A stretch of DNA of 64,000 bases from Micromonospora echinofusca (GCF_017614955.1 NZ_WVUH01000003.1:24882-88881); one strand, 5' to 3'; shown: positions 25,495 to 35,049, counted from the first letter of the stretch. Numbers and translations are program-made. The notes: generated by a model from the sequence alone, not told the origin.

Positions 25495-26370
25495 TCAGCC
25501 GGCGAAGGAATGGGCGGCGAAGCCGGTCACCCCGGGCCGGAACCGGAACAGCGCACCCGCCGGTGACCGGTCGTCGGCCGGCAACCCCTGCCGGGAGGTG
25601 GTGACGTACAGGTCGGCGTAACCGGGGCCGCCGAAGGTGCAGGCGGTCGGGCGGGCCACCGGCACCGCCACCACGGCCGAGAGCCGACCGTCGGGGGTGT
25701 ACCGGTGCACCGCGCCACCATCCCAGAGTGCCACCCAGATCCCGCCGTCGGCGTCCACACAGAGCCCGTCGGGGAGTCCCGCCCCGGCCGGCACGGTCAC
25801 CACCGGTCGCCGGTCGGTCAGCTCACCGCTGACCGGGTCGACGTCGAACGCGTCCACCCGCCGGGTGGCCGAGTCGACGTAGTAGGCGGTCCGGCCGTCC
25901 CGGGTCCAGGCGAGCCCGTTGGAGACGGTCACACCGGTCAGCACGGTGTGCACCGAGCGGTCCGGGTCGAGCCGGTACAGCGCACCCCGGCCGGGCGCCG
26001 CGTCGTACGCCATCGAGCCGCACCAGAAGCGGCCGAGGGGATCGCAGCCGCCGTCGTTCATCCGTACCGACGGGTCCGCCCAGACCTCCGGCAGCAGCTC
26101 CACCGCGTCGGGGGTGAGCAGCGCGAACCCTCGCTCCACGGCGGCGACCAGCCTACCGCCCGCCCTCGGGCGCACCGCCGCCAGCACGTCCGCGACGTGC
26201 CGGCGACGGACGCCGCCGGTCACCGGATCGTAGGAGAGCAGGTCCCCGGCGAGCAGGTCCACCCAGCACAGCCGCTGCTCGGCCGGGCACCACACCGGCC
26301 CCTCGCCGTGCCCGGCGACCACCGGGGTGACCTGCTCGACCTCACCGGCAGCCCGCACCGGACGGCTCAC
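25495..26370 (-). CDS. SMP-30/gluconolactonase family protein
   Basis: A 291-residue six-bladed beta-propeller of the SMP-30/regucalcin/LRE family, which hydrolyses sugar lactones with a divalent metal. Metal-site features are visible: GEGPVWCPAEQRLCWVD (Glu), SVRMNDGGCDPLGRFWCG (Asn, Asp), VSNGLAWTRDG (Asn) and GLPDGLCVDADG (Asp). The ATG overlaps the stop of the acetyltransferase gene upstream (ATGA). Last gene of a four-gene minus-strand operon, it probably opens the lactone formed by the Gfo/Idh or SDR dehydrogenase of this locus. Confidence 0.9.
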   Translation of the reverse strand: MSRPVRAAGEVEQVTPVVAGHGEGPVWCPAEQRLCWVDLLAGDLLSYDPVTGGVRRRHVADVLAAVRPRAGGRLVAAVERGFALLTPDAVELLPEVWADPSVRMNDGGCDPLGRFWCGSMAYDAAPGRGALYRLDPDRSVHTVLTGVTVSNGLAWTRDGRTAYYVDSATRRVDAFDVDPVSGELTDRRPVVTVPAGAGLPDGLCVDADGGIWVALWDGGAVHRYTPDGRLSAVVAVPVARPTACTFGGPGYADLYVTTSRQGLPADDRSPAGALFRFRPGVTGFAAHSFAG

Positions 26371-27308
26371 AGGTAGTCACCCGGCCAGTGGAAGGCACCG
26401 GGCGCGGTGAGCAGCGCGGTCAGGTGCTCCGGGGTGGCGTGCACCGGCCGGACCATGCCGGTGGTGTCGGTCTCGGTCACCGGGTCGGTCAGCAGGCAGG
26501 GCAGCGCCAGCTCGATCGCCGGGTCGGCGGGCAGCCGGGCCTCGATGCACGTCACCCCCGCCGACCCGGCCCGCGCCGCCACGGCGGCGAACAGGGCCGC
26601 CAGGGCGTCCTCCTGACCGGGCCAGACCGCCGCCTCCGCCACCCGCAGCCGGTCGTCGGAGCGCTGGGTCACCAGGTACCCGCCCACCTGGCCGTGCTGC
26701 CGGGCGACCAGCAGTTCCGCCGGTGGCGCGTACCAGAACGGCACCCGGCGCCCCCAGTCGTCGGCGGTGCGGACGGTGCTCAGCGGGCGACGGGCGTTGA
26801 AGGCCCGGTGCACCGGGGCGATCTCCGGCCAGTCGGCCAGCGGGGCGGGCCGCACCGACCAGCCCGGCACCAACGGTGCTGCCGGCCGGACCGGTCGACC
26901 ACTGCGGTAGTCGAGGGTGAACGACCGGAAGCCGCTGCTGCGGTACACCTCGGGGGTGCCGGTGAACAGCAGCGACCAGGCGCAGCCGTCGGCGGCCATC
27001 GCGGCACCGGCCAGGTCGAGCAGGCGCCGCACGTGCCCCTGCCCCCGGGCCGACGGGCGGGTGGCCACGTTGGCCACCCCGCCGACCAGGTCGACGTGCC
27101 CGGCGGCGTCCCGGACCCGCCGGGGCAGGTAGTAGACGGCGGCGAGCACCTCGGCGTCCCGCACCGCCACGAAGGTGCGCGGCAGCCTGCCCGGGTCCCG
27201 GGCCCAGAGCAGGCCGACGTCCGCCCCGGCGAACGACTCGGCCCAGGTGGCCAGCAGCGACGGTACGTCCGCCGGGGTGGCCGACCGGTAGGTTACGCTG
27301 CCGGTCAT
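26367..27308 (-). CDS. GNAT acetyltransferase, Eis-like
   Basis: A 313-residue N-acetyltransferase with one clear GNAT core: VGGVANVATRPSARGQGHVR with the acetyl-CoA loop at about residues 80-95, and GTPEVYRSSGFRSFTLDY. The C-terminal half is a second, degenerate GNAT-like or SCP-like part, as in Eis-type proteins. The ATG at 27308 overlaps the FAH gene stop by four bases and its own stop overlaps the SMP-30 start. An acetyltransferase inside a sugar-acid operon, together with the aminotransferase of the facing operon, could mean that amino sugars are handled. Confidence 0.84.
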   Translation of the reverse strand: MTGSVTYRSATPADVPSLLATWAESFAGADVGLLWARDPGRLPRTFVAVRDAEVLAAVYYLPRRVRDAAGHVDLVGGVANVATRPSARGQGHVRRLLDLAGAAMAADGCAWSLLFTGTPEVYRSSGFRSFTLDYRSGRPVRPAAPLVPGWSVRPAPLADWPEIAPVHRAFNARRPLSTVRTADDWGRRVPFWYAPPAELLVARQHGQVGGYLVTQRSDDRLRVAEAAVWPGQEDALAALFAAVAARAGSAGVTCIEARLPADPAIELALPCLLTDPVTETDTTGMVRPVHATPEHLTALLTAPGAFHWPGDYL

Positions 27309-28144
27309 GCCGGGGCGAGCCGGTTGTGCTGCCGACCGAGCCCGTCGATCTCCACGGTCATCGTGTCCCCGGCGGCCAGGTACGGGAACCGGCCGGACAG
27401 CGCCACCCCCTGCGGGGTGCCGGTGTTGACCACGTCGCCCGGTTCGAGGACGAGATACTGCGACAGGTGCCAGAGCAGGTACGCCACGTCGAAGATCATG
27501 TCGGCGGTGGACGAGTCCTGCCGGGGCTCGTCGTTGACCCAGGACCGCAGCCGCAGCCGCTGCGGGTCGCCCACCTCGTCCGGGGTGACCAGCCACGGTC
27601 CGAGCGGGTTGAACGTCTCGCAGGACTTGCCCTTGCCCCACTGCCCGCCCGGGTCGGCGAACTGGAAGTCCCGTTCCGAGACGTCGTTGGTGACCGCGTA
27701 CCCGGCCACGTGGGTGAGCGCGTCGGCGGGGGAGTCCAGGTAGCGGGCCCGGGTACCGATCACCACGGCCAGCTCCACCTCCCAGTCGGTCCGGGTCGAG
27801 CCGCGCGGGACGAGCACGTCGTCGTACGGCCCGACGACCGTGTTCGGGGACTTGAAGAACAGGATCGGCTCGGCGGGTGGCTCGGCACCGGACTCGGCGG
27901 CGTGCGCGGCGTAGTTCTGCCCGATGCAGAGCACCGCACCGGGTCGGGCCACCGGCGCGCCCACCCGCTGCCCGGTGACGTCGACGCGGGGCAGCGGCCC
28001 GGCGGCGCGTACCCGGCCGACCGGATCGGTGGCGAGGAACGCGCCGTCGATGTCGGCGGTCACCCCGCTCAGGTCGAAGTGGTCGGTGCCGTCGAACAGC
28101 ACCGGGCGCTCCGCGCCGGCCGGTCCGATCCGCATGAACCTCAT
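27305..28144 (-). CDS. Fumarylacetoacetate hydrolase (FAH) family enzyme
   Basis: A 279-residue FAH-fold enzyme. The family metal and substrate motifs are present: LCIGQNYAAHAAE, FFKSPNTVVGPYDDV, DWEVELAVVIG (Glu ligands), YAVTNDVSERDFQ and VVNTGTPQGVA. Homologues include 2,4-diketo-3-deoxy-L-fuconate hydrolase, ureidoglycolate lyase and 2-keto-pentenoate hydratase. In this setting a C-C bond hydrolase acting on a diketo sugar acid made by the dehydratase and SDR is the best guess. Starts 26 bases after the Gfo/Idh stop. Confidence 0.88.
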   Translation of the reverse strand: MRFMRIGPAGAERPVLFDGTDHFDLSGVTADIDGAFLATDPVGRVRAAGPLPRVDVTGQRVGAPVARPGAVLCIGQNYAAHAAESGAEPPAEPILFFKSPNTVVGPYDDVLVPRGSTRTDWEVELAVVIGTRARYLDSPADALTHVAGYAVTNDVSERDFQFADPGGQWGKGKSCETFNPLGPWLVTPDEVGDPQRLRLRSWVNDEPRQDSSTADMIFDVAYLLWHLSQYLVLEPGDVVNTGTPQGVALSGRFPYLAAGDTMTVEIDGLGRQHNRLAPA

Positions 28145-28170
28145 GTGTCCTCTTTCGATGTGTCAGGTGG

Positions 28171-29433
28171 TCACTGGGCGGGCACGGCGACGACGGTGCC
28201 GCTGTGCCTTGCCGTCTCGGCGGCGAAGACCGCCAGGTGGCTGGCGAGCGACTCGTCCAGCCCGGAGCGGATGTGCCGGCCGTCGCCGGTGGCGACCGCC
28301 CGGACGAACGCGTCCATCACGCCGCTGTCGCCGCCGCCGTGGTCGTCGGCGGCGGTGGAGCCGCCGACCGTACCCGCCTCGAACTGCTCGACCGTGTCGG
28401 TGCGGAAGTCGTGCACGCGGACCCGTTCGCCGTCCCCGGTGAGCATCCCGTGGGTGCCGAACAGCCGGGTCTGCCGGTGGGTCTGCTCGGTGAACGCGGT
28501 CATGGTGAAGGTGGCGGTCACCCCGCCGGTCAGTTCCATCGCCAGCACCTGGTGGTCGACCACGTCGTTGTCGCTGGCGTACACGCAGCGCCCGTACGGG
28601 CCGGTACGCAGCGCGTCGGTCAGCGCGGCCTCGTCGGTGCCGTCGGTGACCACGCTGACCGGCCAGACCGGCCCGCGTTCGCGCAGCGTGGGCAGGTACA
28701 GCTTCAACGCCGAGTACGGGCAGGTCGGCTCCACCGCACAGTCCAGGCACCGGTCGGCGGCCCCGGCCGGGCGCTGGTCGGGGCGGAAGTGCCGCAGCCC
28801 GCCGAAGCTGGCCACCCGCTCGATCCGGCGGCCGGTGACGTAGCCCAGCCAGTCCAGGTCGTGACTGGACTTGGCCAGCAGCATCGGGGTGGCCAGATCC
28901 TCGCGGCGCCACGGACCCCGTACGTAGGAGTGCGCGTAGTGCCACCAGCCGACCGGCTCCAGGTGCTGGACGCTGACGATCTCCCCGAGTACCCCGCTGT
29001 CGACCACCTGCTTCACCAGGTCGGTGTACGGGGTGTAGCGCAGCACGTGGCAGACGGCGAAGAGTACGCCGGTGGCGCGTACCGCGTCGACGATCTGCCG
29101 GCACTGGTCGGCGGTGGGCGCCAACGGCTTCTCCACCAGCAGGTGGTGGCCGGCCGAGGCGAACGCCACGGCCGGCTCCACGTGCATCCGGTCCTGGGTG
29201 GCGACGATGACCGCGTCGGCCGGTACCCCGGCCAGCAGCAGGTCCCGCCAGTCGGCGAAGCCGACCGCACCGGGATGTGCCGAGGCGACCAGGTTCCGCT
29301 GGTGCGGGCGCGGGTCGGCGACCGCGACCAGGGTGGCCCGTTCCGGGTGGTCGGCCACCCACCGGGCGTACGTCTGGCCCCGGTTGCCGGCGCCCACCAG
29401 CGCCACCCGGACCGGCCGGTCCTGCTGCTCCAC
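28171..29433 (-). CDS. Gfo/Idh/MocA family oxidoreductase
   Basis: A 420-residue NAD(P)-dependent dehydrogenase of sugars or inositols. It has the Rossmann motif VALVGAGNRGQTYA, DAVIVATQDRMH and the diagnostic catalytic-lysine motif HLLVEKPLAPT. The C-terminal part contains a Cys cluster (RCLDCAVEPTCPYSALKLY) seen in a subgroup of these enzymes and possibly a structural metal site. GTG at 29433 was chosen for its AGGAG six bases upstream; in-frame GTG codons at 29451 and earlier are less likely. First gene of the operon running to the SMP-30 gene. It would oxidise a sugar or glycoside hydroxyl. Confidence 0.9.
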   Translation of the reverse strand: MEQQDRPVRVALVGAGNRGQTYARWVADHPERATLVAVADPRPHQRNLVASAHPGAVGFADWRDLLLAGVPADAVIVATQDRMHVEPAVAFASAGHHLLVEKPLAPTADQCRQIVDAVRATGVLFAVCHVLRYTPYTDLVKQVVDSGVLGEIVSVQHLEPVGWWHYAHSYVRGPWRREDLATPMLLAKSSHDLDWLGYVTGRRIERVASFGGLRHFRPDQRPAGAADRCLDCAVEPTCPYSALKLYLPTLRERGPVWPVSVVTDGTDEAALTDALRTGPYGRCVYASDNDVVDHQVLAMELTGGVTATFTMTAFTEQTHRQTRLFGTHGMLTGDGERVRVHDFRTDTVEQFEAGTVGGSTAADDHGGGDSGVMDAFVRAVATGDGRHIRSGLDESLASHLAVFAAETARHSGTVVAVPAQ

Positions 29434-29515
29434 GACACTCTCCTCACTCACTCGCCACCGGGCCGGACCGCCCGGCAGGGCGGCCGGCTCCACCGCCGGC
29501 CGCCCGGAACGGGGG

Positions 29516-31702
29516 TCAGACGCTCAGGTTCCCGGCGTCGCGTACCCGGGGGCCGGCGGCCGGCATGGTCCGGTCGACCACGCCCTCCTCGACGCACCCG
29601 GTGTGGTGCAGGTACGACCCGTCACCGAAACCACCGTCGGTCAGCCGCAGCCGGCCGCCGGTGAACTGGGTACCGACCGCCGCGTACCGGTTGCGGCCGG
29701 ACTCGATCCGCACGTGCGCGGTGTCGCCGTCCCCGGCGGTGCTCAGGTAGCTGCCCAGTTCCCAGCGGACGGCCCCGGTGGCGGCGTCCCGGCTCAGCAG
29801 CGCCTTCGCCGCGTTGGTACCCCGGACGACCGCGCCGCCGCCGACGGTGATCCGCTGGTCGGCGGCGCCGGCCAGCTTGATCCCGGTGTCGGTGAGGGTG
29901 CCGCCGGTGATCCGCACCTCGGCGGCCTTGACCACGATCGGGGCGGCCTCCGGCGCACCGGTCAGGGTCACGTCGGTCAGGTGCAGCGCGCCGGTGCCGT
30001 TGAAGGTGTGCCCGTTGAGCCCGGTGACGGTCGAGCGGACCAGATGCACCGGCACGGTGACGTTCGGCTGCACCACCTGGGTGGCGGGCGTGGCCAGCCG
30101 GAAGGTGCAGCCCTCGATGATGTTGGGCCGCCCGGAGCGGGTGGAGGCCTGCGAGATGATCAGCGTGTCGTCGGCCGAGCAGCCGCGCATCTGGATGCCG
30201 TCGGCGTTGACCCAGATCATGCCGGAGCCGGCCAGGCCCGCCTTGCGGATCACCTGGACGTCCTCCAGGGTCAGGTCGGTGACCTTGACCCGGGCCACGA
30301 ACCACGAGCAGACGTGCTTGCGGACGGTGATCCGCTTGGCCGCCGAGCCCCACGCCGCACCGGAGTTGGCGAAGGTCATCAGCCCCGAGTTGCCGGTGTA
30401 GACCAGGTCGTGTTCGTACTGGCCGTGGGTGACGAACGGGCCCTGGTCGTCGCCGTCGCCGTGGCAGTTGGTCACGTAGCAGTACGCCGAGGCGGTCCAG
30501 TCGTTGAGGTGCCGGGCGTTGGAGGTACGGCAGTCCTCGACGTGTCCGTAGAGGCAGTAGATCTGCTGGGTGAGGTAGCCGGCCCCGCCCCAGGTGACCG
30601 AGGTCGGGTTGGTCAGCGTGCACCGGGCGGTGTGGAAGTAGGTGGCCCAGCGGCGCATGATCACCGGCCAGAAGGTGCCGGTGGCGTCGATGTCGGTGGC
30701 GTCGCAGTGCACCGCGTACTCGTAGGCCAGCGGGTGCGAGCCGGTGTACTGGTCGGCACCGTTGCCGGTGAAGACCAGGTTGCGCACGTGCACCCGGGCC
30801 ACCGGCTCGATCCGGGTCCAGGTGAGGGTACGGCCGGCGGCCAGCTCCCAGCCGTTCTTGTAGTTGATCCGGATGTGCGTACCGTCGATGATCTGGGTGA
30901 CCTGGACCAGCTTCTGGAGTTCCTTCTCCCAGCGGCCGGCGAGCTGGTTGACCTCGACGGCGTACCACTGGCCGACGGCGAACGCCGCCGAGTCGGCGAC
31001 CTGGAACGAGTCCCAGCCCTCCAGCACCGTCTCGGTCAGCTTGTGGGTGTGCACCTGGTCGGTGACCCGGCCCTGGAAGAAGAGCACCGCGGCGAACGGG
31101 TCGTCCCGACCGGCGTCCTCGATGCCGTTGGTGGACATGGTGTGGCCGCCGAAGTCCAGCTCCAGGTCGCTGCGGAAGAACTTGTGCCGCTTGACGAAGT
31201 GCAGGTCGGAGTGGGCCTCGATGCGGTACACGGTCGGGTCGGCGACCATCGCGTCGAGCGCCGCGTCGGCCGGGGTGGTGGCGTCGAAGATGCCGAAGTG
31301 CCGGAACTCGACGACCCCGCTGTGCAACTGGTGCCAGCGGCCGGGTGCCGGGGCGTCGCGGTGCGGGTCGAGTACGGTGCCGCCGTTGCCGGCGGTGGTG
31401 CTGGCCGCCACCCAGCGGACCAGTCGGGCGCCGCCGTCCCCGGCGGCGTGGTGCCCGTCGACGTGCACGACCTGACCGTCGTGCAGTTGGTCCGGGGCGA
31501 GGGCGAGCAGTGCGGCGACGGTCGGGACGTGTCCGATGGCGTCCCGGCCGGGGCTCAGCGGCTGGGCGGCGGCGGCCGGTTCCTCGGGGGCGGCGTACGC
31601 CATCGAGGTGGGCATGGCCAGCGCGGTGCCGGCGAGCGCCAGGCCGCCGAGGCCGGAGGCGCGCAGCAGGGTACGGCGGGTGGTCGGTTCGGAGCTGTTC
31701 AC
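29516..31702 (-). CDS. Tat-exported right-handed beta-helix protein 1
   Basis: A 728-residue exported protein. The N-terminus carries a twin-arginine signal (TTRRTLLRASGLGGLALAG, cleavage after AMPTSMAYA). The body shows successive beta-helix rungs with repeated VHLVRSTVTGLNGH, LHLTDVTLTGAP and VRITGGTLTDTG units, and aromatic blocks such as GGAGYLTQQIYCLYGH. The fold matches polysaccharide lyases, epimerases and some glycosidases (pectate-lyase-like superfamily), but I cannot name the catalytic residues. GTG at 31702 has an AAGGAG 8 bases upstream. It lies 29 bases after its paralogue in the same strand, and next to sugar-acid genes, suggesting cleavage of an acidic polysaccharide outside the cell. 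Confidence 0.85.
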   Translation of the reverse strand: MNSSEPTTRRTLLRASGLGGLALAGTALAMPTSMAYAAPEEPAAAAQPLSPGRDAIGHVPTVAALLALAPDQLHDGQVVHVDGHHAAGDGGARLVRWVAASTTAGNGGTVLDPHRDAPAPGRWHQLHSGVVEFRHFGIFDATTPADAALDAMVADPTVYRIEAHSDLHFVKRHKFFRSDLELDFGGHTMSTNGIEDAGRDDPFAAVLFFQGRVTDQVHTHKLTETVLEGWDSFQVADSAAFAVGQWYAVEVNQLAGRWEKELQKLVQVTQIIDGTHIRINYKNGWELAAGRTLTWTRIEPVARVHVRNLVFTGNGADQYTGSHPLAYEYAVHCDATDIDATGTFWPVIMRRWATYFHTARCTLTNPTSVTWGGAGYLTQQIYCLYGHVEDCRTSNARHLNDWTASAYCYVTNCHGDGDDQGPFVTHGQYEHDLVYTGNSGLMTFANSGAAWGSAAKRITVRKHVCSWFVARVKVTDLTLEDVQVIRKAGLAGSGMIWVNADGIQMRGCSADDTLIISQASTRSGRPNIIEGCTFRLATPATQVVQPNVTVPVHLVRSTVTGLNGHTFNGTGALHLTDVTLTGAPEAAPIVVKAAEVRITGGTLTDTGIKLAGAADQRITVGGGAVVRGTNAAKALLSRDAATGAVRWELGSYLSTAGDGDTAHVRIESGRNRYAAVGTQFTGGRLRLTDGGFGDGSYLHHTGCVEEGVVDRTMPAAGPRVRDAGNLSV

Positions 31703-31731
31703 GGGGGTACTCCTTGTCCGCAGGGCGCAGG

Positions 31732-33819
31732 TCAGAGGGTGAGGTTGTCGCCGGTGGCGACGCGGGCGGAGTCGGCGGGCAGCGCGCGGGCGACCCCCTC
31801 CTCGACGCATCCGGTGTGCAGCAGGGTCGACTCGCCGCCGAAGCCGGCCTCGGCGAGGACCAGCCGACCGCCGGAGAACCGGGTACCGGTCGCCCGGTAC
31901 CGGTTGGTGCCGGTGTCGATCCGGACGTGCGCGGTGTCGGCGTCGGTCGTGCTGCTGGTGCAGGCGCCGAGCTCGACCCGGACCTTCCCCGGCCCGGCGG
32001 CCCGGGACAGCAGCGCCCTCCGGGCGTTGGTGCCGACCAGTCGGGCCCCGCCGTCGACCACGAGGCGCTGGTCGCGGACGGCGGAGAGTTCGATGCCGGT
32101 GTCGGTCAGGGTGCCGCCGTGCACCACCACCTCGGCGCTGCCGATGCTCAGCGGGGCCGCGTCGGGTGACCCGGTCAGCGTGCAGTCGGTGAAGTGCACC
32201 GGGCCGGCGCCGCGCAGGATCGCCCCGTTCAGGCCCCGGAAGGTGGTCCGGACGAAGTGCACCGGGTTGCTCACCGGGGTCTGCACGATCACCGTGCCGG
32301 CGGGCTGGTCGAAGTCGCAGTCGGCGATGATGTTGGGTCGACGGGAACGGGCCGAGCGCTGCGCGATGCTCAGCGTCCTGGCCGAGCAGCCGCGCATCTG
32401 GATGCCGTCCGCGTTGACCTGGAGGGTGCCGGCGGGGTCGAAGGTGGACCGGGCGATGACCCGGACGTCCTCCAGGGTCAGGTCGGTGATCTTGGTGCCG
32501 GCGACGAACCAGGAGCAGACGTGCCGCTGGATGGTGATCCGCTTGGCGCTGATGCCCCACTGGGACCCGCTGTTGGCGATGTCCATCAGCCCGGAGTTGC
32601 CGGTGAAGACCAGGTCGTGTTCGTACTGCCCGTGCGTGGTGAACGGGTTGCCGCCGGCGTCGTCGCCGTCGCCGTGGCAGTTCTCCACCGTGCAGTACGC
32701 CGAGGCGGTCAGGTCGTTGAGGTGCCGGGCGTTGGAGCTGCGGCAGTCGACGATGTGCCCGTAGAGGCAGTAGATCTGCTGGGTGAGGTAGCCGGCGCCG
32801 CCGTACATCACGGTGGGCGGGTTCTTCAGGGTGCAGTCCGCGGTGGTGAAGTGGGTGCACCAGCGCCGCATGATCACCGGCCACCAGGTGCCGGTGGCGT
32901 CGATGCCGGAGACGTCGCAGCGGACCGCGTACTCGTAGGCGACCGGGTGGGAGCCGCTGTACTCGCGGTCGTCCGGGCCGGAGCCCGGGTACTCGCCGGT
33001 GAAGGCGACGTAGCCGTGGAAGACCATGTTGCGGACGTGCGCCCGCTGCACCGGCTCGACCCGGGTCCAGGTGACGGTGCGGCCCGGGGCCAGCTCCCAG
33101 CCGTTGAGGTAGTTCACCCGGATGTGGGTACCGTCCACGATCGCGGTGACCTGGACCATCTTCTGGAGTTCACGTTCGTCCCGGCCGGCGAGCGCGTTGC
33201 TGGTCGCGGTCCACCACTGGCCGACCGCGAAGCGTGCGGAGTCCGGGACCTGGAACACGTCGGACAGCTCCGGCACCGTCTCGGTGAGGGTGTGGGTGAT
33301 CGTCGTGTCGGTCACCCGGCCCCGGAAGTAGAGCACCGCGCCGAACGGGTTGTCGTGGGTGTTGCGCTCGATCCCGTCGGTGTGCACGGTGTGCCCGCCG
33401 AAGTCCAGCTCGATGTCGCTGCGGTCGAAGGTGTGCCGCTTCACGAAACGCAGGTCGGTGTGCGCCTCGATCCGGCGGATCGACGGGTCGGCCACCATCG
33501 CGTCCAGCGCGGCGTCGGCCGGGGTGTCCCGGTCGAAGACGCCGAAGGTCCGGAAGTCGCCGACCCCGGTGTGCAGGGCCAGCCACCGCCCGGCCGGCCG
33601 GCCGTACGGGTCGTGCACGGTGCCACCGTTGCCGGCGGCGGTGCTGGTCGGGTCCCAGCGCAGCAGGGTGCCGCCGCCGTCGCCGGGGGAGTGGTACCCG
33701 GCCACCCGGACGACCGTGCGGGCGGCGAGCGTGGCGGGGGTGATCAGGCGTAGCGCGGCGACGGTGTCCACCTGGAGCACCGGGTCGCGGGGAAGTGCGG
33801 ACGAGCCGGGTTGACCCAT
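31732..33819 (-). CDS. Right-handed beta-helix protein 2, no obvious signal peptide
   Basis: A 695-residue paralogue of the previous protein, alike along the whole length: both share GGAGYLTQQIYCLYGH, HGQYEHDLV, TGNSGLM and VNADGIQMRGCSA. The ATG at 33819 follows a GAGG and gives MGQPGSSALPRDPVLQ with no Tat or Sec signal; an upstream in-frame extension to 33933 (MSAPVGAPCPVHG) also lacks one. So one copy is exported and this one is probably cytoplasmic, or it leaves the cell by another route. A two-step breakdown, outside then inside, is a reasonable idea. Confidence 0.83.
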   Translation of the reverse strand: MGQPGSSALPRDPVLQVDTVAALRLITPATLAARTVVRVAGYHSPGDGGGTLLRWDPTSTAAGNGGTVHDPYGRPAGRWLALHTGVGDFRTFGVFDRDTPADAALDAMVADPSIRRIEAHTDLRFVKRHTFDRSDIELDFGGHTVHTDGIERNTHDNPFGAVLYFRGRVTDTTITHTLTETVPELSDVFQVPDSARFAVGQWWTATSNALAGRDERELQKMVQVTAIVDGTHIRVNYLNGWELAPGRTVTWTRVEPVQRAHVRNMVFHGYVAFTGEYPGSGPDDREYSGSHPVAYEYAVRCDVSGIDATGTWWPVIMRRWCTHFTTADCTLKNPPTVMYGGAGYLTQQIYCLYGHIVDCRSSNARHLNDLTASAYCTVENCHGDGDDAGGNPFTTHGQYEHDLVFTGNSGLMDIANSGSQWGISAKRITIQRHVCSWFVAGTKITDLTLEDVRVIARSTFDPAGTLQVNADGIQMRGCSARTLSIAQRSARSRRPNIIADCDFDQPAGTVIVQTPVSNPVHFVRTTFRGLNGAILRGAGPVHFTDCTLTGSPDAAPLSIGSAEVVVHGGTLTDTGIELSAVRDQRLVVDGGARLVGTNARRALLSRAAGPGKVRVELGACTSSTTDADTAHVRIDTGTNRYRATGTRFSGGRLVLAEAGFGGESTLLHTGCVEEGVARALPADSARVATGDNLTL

Positions 33820-34083
33820 GGCAGCCTCAACCTTCGGGTCCGGCCGTACGGCGGGGCACCGTACGGCGGTGGGGGTGGCCGGGTACGGCGGGACGCCGTG
33901 CACCGGGCAGGGGGCGCCGACCGGCGCGGACACGCCGGTGGCGGGAAGGTCGGGCGAACGCGCGGGGCGCGCAGGCGGCGGAACTGCTGACCGGATACGT
34001 CCCGTGACCGGGGCTGCGGTGCGACGGGAGTCAGCTGTTGCCCGAGATGTGTCGCGGCCGGGGCCGGGACGTTGGCGGAGACG

Positions 34084-34905
34084 TTAAACAGCAGGTGGAG
34101 GCGGTGTCAAGGCGTGGCCGAGCCGGGTCGAGATCTCCTCGGCGGCCTGCCGGACCTGCCGGCCGAGTTCCTGGTACCGCCAGCTCGGCAGGCCGAGCTT
34201 CAGGCCGGTGACGCTGATCGCCCCGGCGCAGCCGCCGGTGTGGTCCCGCAGCGCGCTGCCGATGCAGAACACGCCCTCGGCGTCCTCCTCGTCGTCGAGG
34301 GCGTACCCGGCCTGCCGGACGTCGGTCAGGTGGGCCAGCAGCGAGTCCAGGTCGGTGATGGTGTGGTCGGTACGCCGGGGCAGGCCGACCCGGCCGATCA
34401 GGTCGCCGACCTGGGCCGGGGTCATCTCGGCCAGCAGTGCCTTGCCCAGCCCGGTGCAGTGCGGCAGCTCCCGGGTGCCCATCCGTAGCTCGATCTGGAT
34501 CCGTTCGCCGTTGCTGACCTGGTCGATGACGACCGCGTGGGCGCCCTCCGGTACGGCCAGCCGGGAGCTGAGCCCGGTGTCCCGGGTCAGTGCGGTGAGC
34601 ACCGGCCGGGCGATGTCGCGCAGCGAGAGCTGCTCCTGCGCGCGTACCCCGAGCCGGGCCAGGGTCATCCCGAGCCGGTAGCGCCGGTTCATCCCCTCGC
34701 CGTCGTCGGCGGCCAGTCCGTGCTGGCAGAGGGTGTGCAGGGTGGCGAAGACCGCGCTCTTGGACAGGCCGCAGGCCCGGGCCACGTCGGTGACGCTGAG
34801 CCCCTGGCCGGGGGTGGCGGCGGCGAGCGCCTCCAGCACCTCGGCCGCGCGGCTGACGCTGCGCACCAGGTAGCGGGAGGTGTCCGCATCTTCGGTGACG
34901 GTCAT
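34084..34905 (-). CDS. IclR-family transcriptional regulator
   Basis: A 273-residue repressor or activator of catabolic genes. The N-terminal winged helix is LSVTDVARACGLSKSAVFATL, and the C-terminal effector domain has the IclR blocks ELPHCTGLGKALLAEM, YALDDEEDAEGVFCIGSAL and GAISVTGLKLGL. It is divergent from the aminotransferase-led operon and upstream, in the same direction, lie the beta-helix genes. Two 17-bp near-identical palindromes in the divergent gap are its likely operators. The effector is presumably the sugar acid metabolised by the flanking operons. Confidence 0.93.
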   Translation of the reverse strand: MTVTEDADTSRYLVRSVSRAAEVLEALAAATPGQGLSVTDVARACGLSKSAVFATLHTLCQHGLAADDGEGMNRRYRLGMTLARLGVRAQEQLSLRDIARPVLTALTRDTGLSSRLAVPEGAHAVVIDQVSNGERIQIELRMGTRELPHCTGLGKALLAEMTPAQVGDLIGRVGLPRRTDHTITDLDSLLAHLTDVRQAGYALDDEEDAEGVFCIGSALRDHTGGCAGAISVTGLKLGLPSWRYQELGRQVRQAAEEISTRLGHALTPPPPAV

Positions 34906-34936
34906 GGTCCTTCTTTCGGGCAGGAATACGGACGGT

Positions 34937-35049
34937 GTTCGCCAAGGCCGAACAGCGTAGCAAATTCGTTCGGGAAAAGCGTCGTATGCGTGTTGACCAT
35001 GGCGATCAGGCGTGTCTAGTATCCCGAACAACGTTTGGCAATGCCGAAC
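34937..35049. promoter_or_regulatory. Pair of IclR-type operators in divergent promoter
   Basis: Two 17-bp sites, 34937-34953 (GTTCGCCAAGGCCGAAC) and 35033-35049 (GTTTGGCAATGCCGAAC), fit one palindrome GTTYGGCANTGCCRAAC and are 96 bases apart. One flanks the IclR start, the other the aminotransferase promoter side. Further GAACA/GTTC half-sites lie between 35021 and 35075. Confidence 0.72.

Noticed and set aside
31703..32884. N-terminal extension of the first beta-helix protein
   Set aside because: It reads antisense-phase through the paralogue; GTG 31702 gives a Tat signal with AAGGAG.
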